From positions 2,443,001 to 2,507,000 of the forward strand of contig NC_083516.1 in NCBI RefSeq assembly GCF_032362555.1: a stretch of 64,000 nucleotides of DNA, in the 5' to 3' direction. How positions within the stretch are numbered: position 1 is the first letter of the stretch; each line of letters opens with the position of its first letter. The notes below the pieces were generated by a model, which saw only the letters and a list, made by a program, of their open reading frames with translations, did no database searches and had not been told where the DNA came from. Below, piece by piece: positions 58,901 to 64,000 of the stretch. A program made the position numbers and the translations under genes. This stretch comes from Amyelois transitella. Taxonomy: Eukaryota > Arthropoda > Insecta > Lepidoptera > Pyralidae.

Positions 58901-59528
58901 GCAGATAGAGAAGATTAAGACCAACAAGTTTCTACAGCTCACTGATGCTGAAAAAGTATGTTTTCTTTTTTCTTTTTTACGGCCATGAATTTATAAAAAT
59001 GACAGTCATAAAATCGACTATGTTTTCTACATCTGTGCTCATCATCATCTGAAGAGGAGAAGAGGAGTGTTCCGTGTGGCTCTCGCTACTTTACAATAGG
59101 ACGTAAAAGGCGACTAAGGGATAGGCTTATAAATTTGAAATTTTCATTTTAGGCGATTTAGTTAGCAATCCGTTAATATTTGAATCTCAATTCCATCATT
59201 AAGCCATACAGCTGAATGTGGCCTTTCAGTTTTTTCAAGGCTGTCTACCCCGCTAAGGATATACACGTGATGTATGTATCCAGTTCTTTCAATGTGCATG
59301 CTTTATGAAAGACAAAGAAGTTCCCCGTTGGCCAACAGTGTAAATGGTGATCAACTATGATTAAAATTAAATATTTCTTTTCAATAGGTGAAAACTAACA
59401 ACTTGAGATGTTTCCTCTGCGGCGCCGCTCTACCGAAGGTCCCGTTCGAGTATAACCTGTACAAATTCTGCAGCGTGACATGTCTGCAAAATCACAGGAA
59501 TCTACGGCCGTTGAAAATGAGCGCGTAA
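52998..59528 (+). CDS. ANKZF1: ANKZF1/Vms1 peptidyl-tRNA hydrolase, ribosome quality control (eleven exons, 678 residues)
   Basis: Exons: 52998-53121, 53668-53877, 54357-54517, 54666-54944, 55362-55584, 55867-55999, 56318-56627, 57202-57362, 57919-58060, 58803-58955, 59388-59528. Every intron is GT-AG and in frame. The family frees stalled nascent chains from tRNA on 60S subunits (with NEMF and Listerin) and can act at mitochondria with p97. Residues 63-96 hold the zinc finger (C65, C68, H82, H88). Residues 166-332 are the release-factor-like VLRF1 domain with SAGASLRRYNQ at 243-253; Q231 in GQAQGTRDN aligns with the catalytic glutamine of yeast Vms1. Residues 377-480 are charged with a poly-Lys run. 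Ankyrin repeats span about 518-560 (NTALHKAAIAAKPEIVTQLL, split by an intron). Residues 590-625 are a basic coiled coil where the p97-binding motif normally lies. A C-terminal treble-clef-like finger has C640, C643, C660, C664. Length is close to the human protein. Confidence 0.92.
55180..55300 (-). repeat. Dispersed repeat shared with 49025-49115
   Basis: GACGCCGTTTTTATCGCGCG and CACGTCATAATAAATCG match 49025-49115 inverted. In the intron between Vms1 exons 4 and 5. Confidence 0.45.
56845..57105 (+). mobile_element. SER-SINE in a Vms1 intron
   Basis: CTCTTACGGTGAGGGAAAAC to GATGCAACCGGGTCTAAAGC then AGGAAGAAAAAG. Between exons 7 and 8, same strand as the gene. Confidence 0.7.
57516..57895 (+). 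mobile_element. LINE (RTE-like) tail with a 100-base hairpin, next to a Vms1 acceptor
   Basis: Bases 57641-57743 form an imperfect inverted repeat with about 49-base arms around GTTGTT. The 3' end is AATAAAAAATTTTGAATTGA and TTTGAATTC, a typical RTE/BovB-type tail. The element ends only about 25-40 bases before Vms1 exon 9. Confidence 0.6.
58190..58290. repeat. Short inverted repeat, MITE-like
   Basis: CAAGTTAACGCGAATTT and AAATTCGTGATAACTTG are imperfect inverses about 60 bases apart, in Vms1 intron 9. Confidence 0.4.
59070..59285 (+). mobile_element. SL1, decayed
   Basis: CGTGTGGCTCTCGCT, ACGTAAAAGGCGACTAAGGG, GCTGAATGTGGCCTTTCAGT, GTGATGTATGTA. Last Vms1 intron. Confidence 0.6.
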
Positions 59529-60597
59529 TCTATGGTCATTCTATCGTGTTTATAAAGGCCAATAGAAGTATTTTTATTACATTTCAAGACCGTTTTCCCG
59601 TTTATAAGTAGACGTGAAATTTTTCGTTACCCTAAGCATTATTTGAAAGAGATAGATTGATTGTAACTGTAAAAGAATATTTTTCTTTTCATATTGATTT
59701 TTCTTTTATGAACTGGTGTTTCAGATTCAGGTGAGTAATATCGCCATGATGAGGGCTGTAGTCAGACTATAGTTTGTGTGATCTCGACGGAAATATATTA
59801 AAATTTAAAAGTATTTTTCCGTCTGGAACATTTGCTTGTATTTCAATGTTTTTTTTTCCCCTGAATGGTTACTATTTTAGTAAAGTTTTAACCATAATAA
59901 CTCCCTATTAAATTTAGTTGGATACTTGTAGGTGTGAAAGCCATAATTATTTTCAGTACTTACACCTGAGAATGTGTTTTTTTTTTAAGTTTGTATTCAA
60001 AATAATGTTTATGTTATATATCACTAATTTATACTATATCTGACATTATGTTGATGATTACTTTCTCTCATCTCTGCGTGTTCCCGGTTGCACCCTCCAC
60101 TGAAGTGTTTCGGGGCCCGGGGTAGTCTATGTTAATGATTTCTATTGTTCATTTTTTAATTCATCATGAATGTTTGTGATCGAGGATGTATTTATGTTTG
60201 TTTCCCTTTCACGCAAAATCTACTAGACGGAATTTGATAAATTTTGTTCACGATTAGAACATAACTTGGAATAACCTATCATAACATATGACAACAAAAT
60301 CTATCTATCAATAATTAGGAGTTTTTGTAATAAAGCGCTTCTTTCGCGCGCAAATCATACACTAGACACACTTGCCTTTAATAATCATATAGTGCTCTTA
60401 TCATAAGTACAAATATATATTAGAAGGAATATTTGCAAAATAACTTAATGTATGCAAAATAATAGGACATTACCATAGCTCATGTAAGAAGTTATCTTTA
60501 CGTTCTTGTTATATTTGCCTAAAATAGCTTCGTTTTGTTTTGAAAATAGACATAGAAGAAATATGATGATACAAAAGACGTAATGACCTATGCGAAA
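59529..60597 (+). other. Vms1 3' flank
   Basis: Probable 3' UTR and flanking DNA. Candidate poly(A) signals are ATTAAA near 59800 and AATAAA at 60329. An inverted SER-SINE 3' scrap (TTCCCGGTTGCACCCTCC) is at about 60070-60130 and a Helitron-like scrap at about 60205-60260. Confidence 0.4.
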
Positions 60598-60895
60598 TGA
60601 ATAGGCTATTTGACAAAGTTCTAAAAACTATCTTAGGGTATTTATTTGTTTTAAAGGAGCCCTACAAAAATACTTTTCTGCCTTTATTACAGCTATTTTA
60701 TTAAAAAATCGAAAAAGAAAATGAAATATTCAAATATGCCGCCAAAACGCGACTTTTAGCAATATGGCGGCCATGGCATGCAGTGACGTAAATTTCGTGT
60801 AAATATCATACAAAGTATGTTGGTGTTTCGAAAAGTTTTGATTTTCTCTTGTTTTATTTAACTTGTGCCACGTCATATGTGTGAAAATTATTGAA

Positions 60896-61024
60896 ATGAG
60901 TTCCTATAAATGTTGTGCAGTGCCTCAGTGCACTAATACAACAATCAAATCTCCTACGAAACTGTTTTTTTCTATGCCCATGGATTTGAATATTCGCAAG
61001 AAGTGGTTTCTGATCATGATCTAA
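60896..61024 (+). pseudogene. THAP-domain ORF, truncated
   Basis: 42 codons: an N-terminus with KCCAVPQCTN (the C-x4-C pair of the THAP zinc finger), KLFFSMPMD and RKKWF in the right order and spacing for the first half of a THAP DNA-binding domain. It then runs into LIMI and stop instead of the second C/H pair, so it cannot fold as a full domain. THAP domains are found at the N-terminus of P-element and Kolobok transposases. Confidence 0.6.
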
Positions 61025-61051
61025 GATCTGTGGTTACGAAAATATACTTAC

Positions 61052-61179
61052 ATTGATGTTTTCACATTCCTCAGTTCGGCAGCATAGAAATCTGGATTGT
61101 CTTTGAAGAAGGCGCCAACCATTATTGCGTCCACTTTTAGTAGGTTTCGACTGTCAGCTTTCGCGGAATTGGTTTCCAT
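61052..61179 (-). pseudogene. First exon of a YqaJ-like gene, orphaned
   Basis: From ATG 61177-61179 the minus strand encodes METNSAKADSRNLLK, then KVDAIMVGAFFKDNPDFYAA and ELRNVKTS, ending at a good GTAAGT donor (61051-61046). The V-D-x-x-M-V-x-x-F-F-x-x-N-P-D-F-x-x-x-E pattern is what I recall from the N-terminus of insect proteins with SWIM and YqaJ nuclease domains. No later exon exists before the element's THAP half begins, so it is cut off. The family call rests on memory of the motif. Confidence 0.45.
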
Positions 61180-61924
61180 TATTAAATACCTATGTTATCT
61201 GAGTAATCCTGAGCGATCAAACACTTATAAAATCTTAAAAAATAATAGCGAACACTAAGGAACGGTACGATCCACAGTCTGTTTATGGATAATTGACGTC
61301 ATAATAGAAATAGCCAATCACGTTCGTTTTTAGTCACGTGACAGCTGCATATAAAAACCTAAATTTCTGAGACGGATTTTGTTAAAATAATGCAATATTT
61401 TTATCTCGCGTTATTACAAATCGCTCCAAAAAAATAATATTAAGACTGATGACATAAAAGAAATGTATATTTTTAATACAGTCAAATAGCCTATTCAAAG
61501 GTGTAAATAGAATAGAGAAACATTATATTATATATAAAAAAGGCAAAACTTAAATATGTAATGCAAGTGCAGAAATAAAAAAGTTTAAAGGAAGGCAATA
61601 AAAATAAAAATATACCTGTTTCACCTAAAAATATATCGTTTATATGAATGTTGCTTAAGTTTGGGCTTATTTGGTCTGTGTATGTATACTTGAGACTGTT
61701 GTGAACATGAAATAAATTATATACAATTTTTAATAACTTCTTTAATTTTTTTAGATAAGTTTTGTAGTGAAATCAATATTAGCGTAAGAGGTCGAAAGCA
61801 AAGCATCCAATGAATGGTTGGTAAATTATAACAGGTTCAATTTCTACTCGGGCTGTACCATGTACCCATGAATATTTCAGTTAAGTATACATATTTACAG
61901 GGTGTCTAGTAGATACACACACAT

Positions 61925-62165
61925 ACACATAAAATCACGTCTATATCCGTTGCGGGGTAGACAGAGCCAACAGTCTTGAAAAGACTGAATGGCCAAGTTC
62001 AGCTATTGGCTTAATGATAGAATTGAGATTCAAATAGTGACAGGTTGCTAACCCATCGCCTAAAAAAGAATCCCAAGTTTGTAAGCCTATCCCTTAGTCG
62101 CCTTTTACGACATCCAAGGGAAAGAGATGGAGTGGTCCTATTCTTTTTGGTGCCGGGAACCACTG
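61925..62165 (-). mobile_element. SL1, full length
   Basis: Plus strand runs from CACGTCTATATCCGTTGCGG to TTGGTGCCGGGAACCAC. Confidence 0.75.
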
Positions 62166-62206
62166 ACACGTTGACACACAGAGCACATCGTCATCGTGAA
62201 CACAGC

Positions 62207-62292
62207 TGAACGTGGCAATTCAGTCTTTTCAAGACTGTTGGCTCTGTCTACTCCGCGAGGGATATAGACGTGACCATATGTATGTACCTATG
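62207..62292 (+). mobile_element. SL1 3' fragment facing the previous copy
   Basis: CAGCTGAACGTGGCAATTCA to ATAGACGTGACCATATGTAT. Together with 61925-62165 it makes an inverted pair. Confidence 0.65.
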
Positions 62293-62394
62293 TACGTAGA
62301 AGATACCTATAATATTTCTCTAACTACCTACCTACTTATTAATATTGTAGGCGACGTGTAACAACCTTTTACTATTTTAATCTTTATTTCATCA

Positions 62395-62492
62395 GTAGGT
62401 AGGTAAGCCATGCAGTTCAATGTGGCTTATTAGTCTTTTCAAGTCTGTTCGCTCTGTTTACCCCGCAGGGCATATATGAGGTAACGTGATTA
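62395..62492 (+). mobile_element. SL1 3' fragment, diverged
   Basis: GTTCAATGTGGCTTATTAGT, CTTTTCAAGTCTGTTCGCTC, CCCCGCAGGGCATAT. Confidence 0.55.
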
Positions 62493-62517
62493 TATGTTTG
62501 CAGTTCAGTATGCTACT

Positions 62518-62702
62518 ACCCTCTTAATAATTTAAATGCGAAAGTTTTTTAGGATGTGCGTTTGTTACACTTACAGGAAAAAACTGCTGAACGGATTTTG
62601 ATGAAATTTAGTACATGGGTAGATTTTTACCGCTGATATAATACAAACGGACACTTTTTATCCCGAAATTACCAAGTGAGCGTACTCTGGGGCGCAGCTA
62701 GT
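62518..62702 (+). mobile_element. Helitron-like repeat
   Basis: AATGCGAAAGTTTTTTAGG, AACTGCTGAACGGATTTTGA, GATGAAATTTAGTACATGGG, and the end GGCGCAGCTAGTATG. Confidence 0.55.
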
Positions 62703-62984
62703 ATGTTTATAAAAATAACCGTAATACATCTTAAGAACAACCTTCCTTTTAAAATAAAATTAAGGTAAATAGGTAAACGTTAATAAAATTTCAGCTAACG
62801 CCACTGTCAAAACAAAATAAAGTACATCAACCACAGCGCGGCGTAAACAATAATCATTATGACGCATTTTTGTAAAGTTGAGTACACACTGAGCCAACAA
62901 GCTTTCGTTGCTCTTTAAACGGTATGGCGAACACGAAAAATAAAATAAAAACATTTATACCAACTACCTATTTTTCTTTCTTAC

Positions 62985-63470
62985 ACCTGAGTCTAAGGCC
63001 TGTTTGGTGCGGGTTCCATTCCCGGTTAGGTCATGATGGATAATTTACATATACACGTACAGCGTTTACCTTTCTACAGATTTATTATTTATTTATATAT
63101 TTAACGTACATCAAGGAAAAAAATAAGAATAGAAAATTAAGAAGAGAAATTAAGTACAAGGGCACTACTTATTGCTAAAGAAATTAGGCCCACGACAGAA
63201 CAATGTAAATAAAGGCATTGGCTTGTGTACATAATTAATAAGAAATAAACTTACATAAAATTACTGATATTAATAAAATTATTATTACATAAAATAAAGA
63301 AAATATGTGTTTTGTATTTTTGTTTGTAAATAACATTTTACTTTTTTTTTGGAAATTTACACTGGATTGAAAACTTAAGTTTAACGTGGGCAGAGCTGGG
63401 ACTAACAGCTGATGTAGGTATAGATAAGTGTCGCTGAGTTAGCTTAATCTGTGTGACCGCAGGTATTTAA
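62985..63470 (+). repeat. Decayed SINE pieces
   Basis: A B-box-like GGTTCCATTCCCGG with GTCATGATGG at 63009-63040 resembles the T-SINE head; TGTCGCTGAGTTAGCTTAAT at 63430-63455 resembles its tail. The stretch between is AT-rich with no gene. Confidence 0.35.
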
Positions 63471-63744
63471 CTTTATTTCTCCAGTGTGTACCCGGTTTAA
63501 GAAAATCTTAACTTTGACGGGTGAAATGGTGAAATGATACAATTATCTAACCAAGCGGAATTTTGTATTCTTTCACATTTATTCCTAGAAGATAAATTTG
63601 AGTCGGTTTATTTGTTTGAAACGTTTTACGCATTCTTGCGTATGACTCAATTGAACAAGAAAAAATGTAAACAATACGATTATTACTCAGTACGGTATGT
63701 CTACCTAAGTGCATATATTTGCACTTACTAAGAGTATCGTCGTC

Positions 63745-63798
63745 TTTTGGCTCTGTCTTCCTCGTACGGTACGAAGACGTGATATTATGTATGTAAGT
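63745..63798 (+). mobile_element. SL1/LINE-type 3' tail
   Basis: GGCTCTGTCTTCCTCGTACG, then GAAGACGTGATATTATGTAT. Stem GTCTTC/GAAGAC with loop. Confidence 0.45.
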
Positions 63799-64000
63799 TA
63801 CGTTCAATGAGTTTAACATTAAATGATTACAGTACCTAATAGGAATCGAATTTAGAGCATCAGTTGTGAAATGAGTATTGTATCTTATATGAAAAAAGCT
63901 TGCACGTTCTAAAACGCACGGCTGTAATCTTACTCAATGTACATATCTTCGCCGTACATTAGTTTGATCGCTAAAACGTAAGGAAACGAATATATTTCGT

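Larger units (their letters stand above)
60598..61497. mobile_element. Internally deleted DNA transposon with THAP and YqaJ-like gene ends
   Basis: Perfect 17-bp terminal inverted repeats TGAATAGGCTATTTGAC (60598-60614) and its exact inverse (61481-61497) enclose 866 bases. Inside, the left half carries the start of a THAP-domain ORF reading inward and the right half carries the first exon of a second gene reading inward from the other strand; both stop near the centre (61024-61052). Each ORF is preceded by promoter-like DNA: TGACGTAA at about 60783 on the left, and CCAAT, TGACGTCA and CACGTG motifs at 61290-61345 on the right. This is the shape of a non-autonomous copy made by deleting the middle of a two-gene element. 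No target-site duplication could be seen. Confidence 0.65.

Noticed and set aside
3765..62165. CRISPR-like array from the many similar repeats
   Set aside because: The repeats are dispersed, about 245 bases long, in both orientations, and eukaryotic retroposons.

Overview
This is an AT-rich, transposon-littered stretch of insect nuclear DNA, almost certainly from a moth or butterfly (Lepidoptera). The coding signal lies in short exons with GT-AG introns. The spaces between them are filled with short retroposon families typical of lepidopteran genomes: tRNA-headed SINEs, 5'-truncated LINE tails ending in TATG runs, and Helitron-like repeats ending in CTAGT. There is no prokaryotic organisation.

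Layout. Bases 1-620 hold the last exon of a glutathione S-transferase-like gene (+) whose earlier exons lie outside the window. Bases 6071-9162 hold a complete three-exon gene (+) for an unrecognised 577-residue protein; its first intron carries about 600 bp of an 8-bp satellite. Bases 9.2-43 kb are gene-poor, filled with retroposons, AT-rich tandem repeats and two unplaced candidate exons. Bases 44329-50870 hold a five-exon gene (-) for a secreted protein with three Kazal-like cysteine modules. Bases 52998-59528 hold a complete eleven-exon gene (+) for the ANKZF1/Vms1 ribosome-quality-control peptidyl-tRNA hydrolase. It diverges from the Kazal gene across about 2.1 kb. Bases 60598-61497 are a 0.9-kb transposon-like element with perfect 17-bp terminal inverted repeats, carrying a truncated THAP-domain ORF and, on the other strand, the first exon of what looks like a YqaJ-type gene. 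The rest is repeats.

The exon models for the Kazal and Vms1 genes were built by hand. Every splice junction keeps the reading frame and uses GT-AG, and the joined proteins have the expected domain order. The most interesting items are the THAP/YqaJ-like internally deleted element, a SINE/LINE pair sharing a 3' hairpin with a compensatory base-pair change, and the three-module Kazal protein with constant 17/6 cysteine spacing.

The main SINE-like family is called SL1 here. Its sense strand runs from TGCCGTGTGGTTCCCGGCAC to a TATG tail. A second family with a serine-tRNA-like head is called SER-SINE, and a third with a good tRNA-like head is called T-SINE. These names are mine, not database names.
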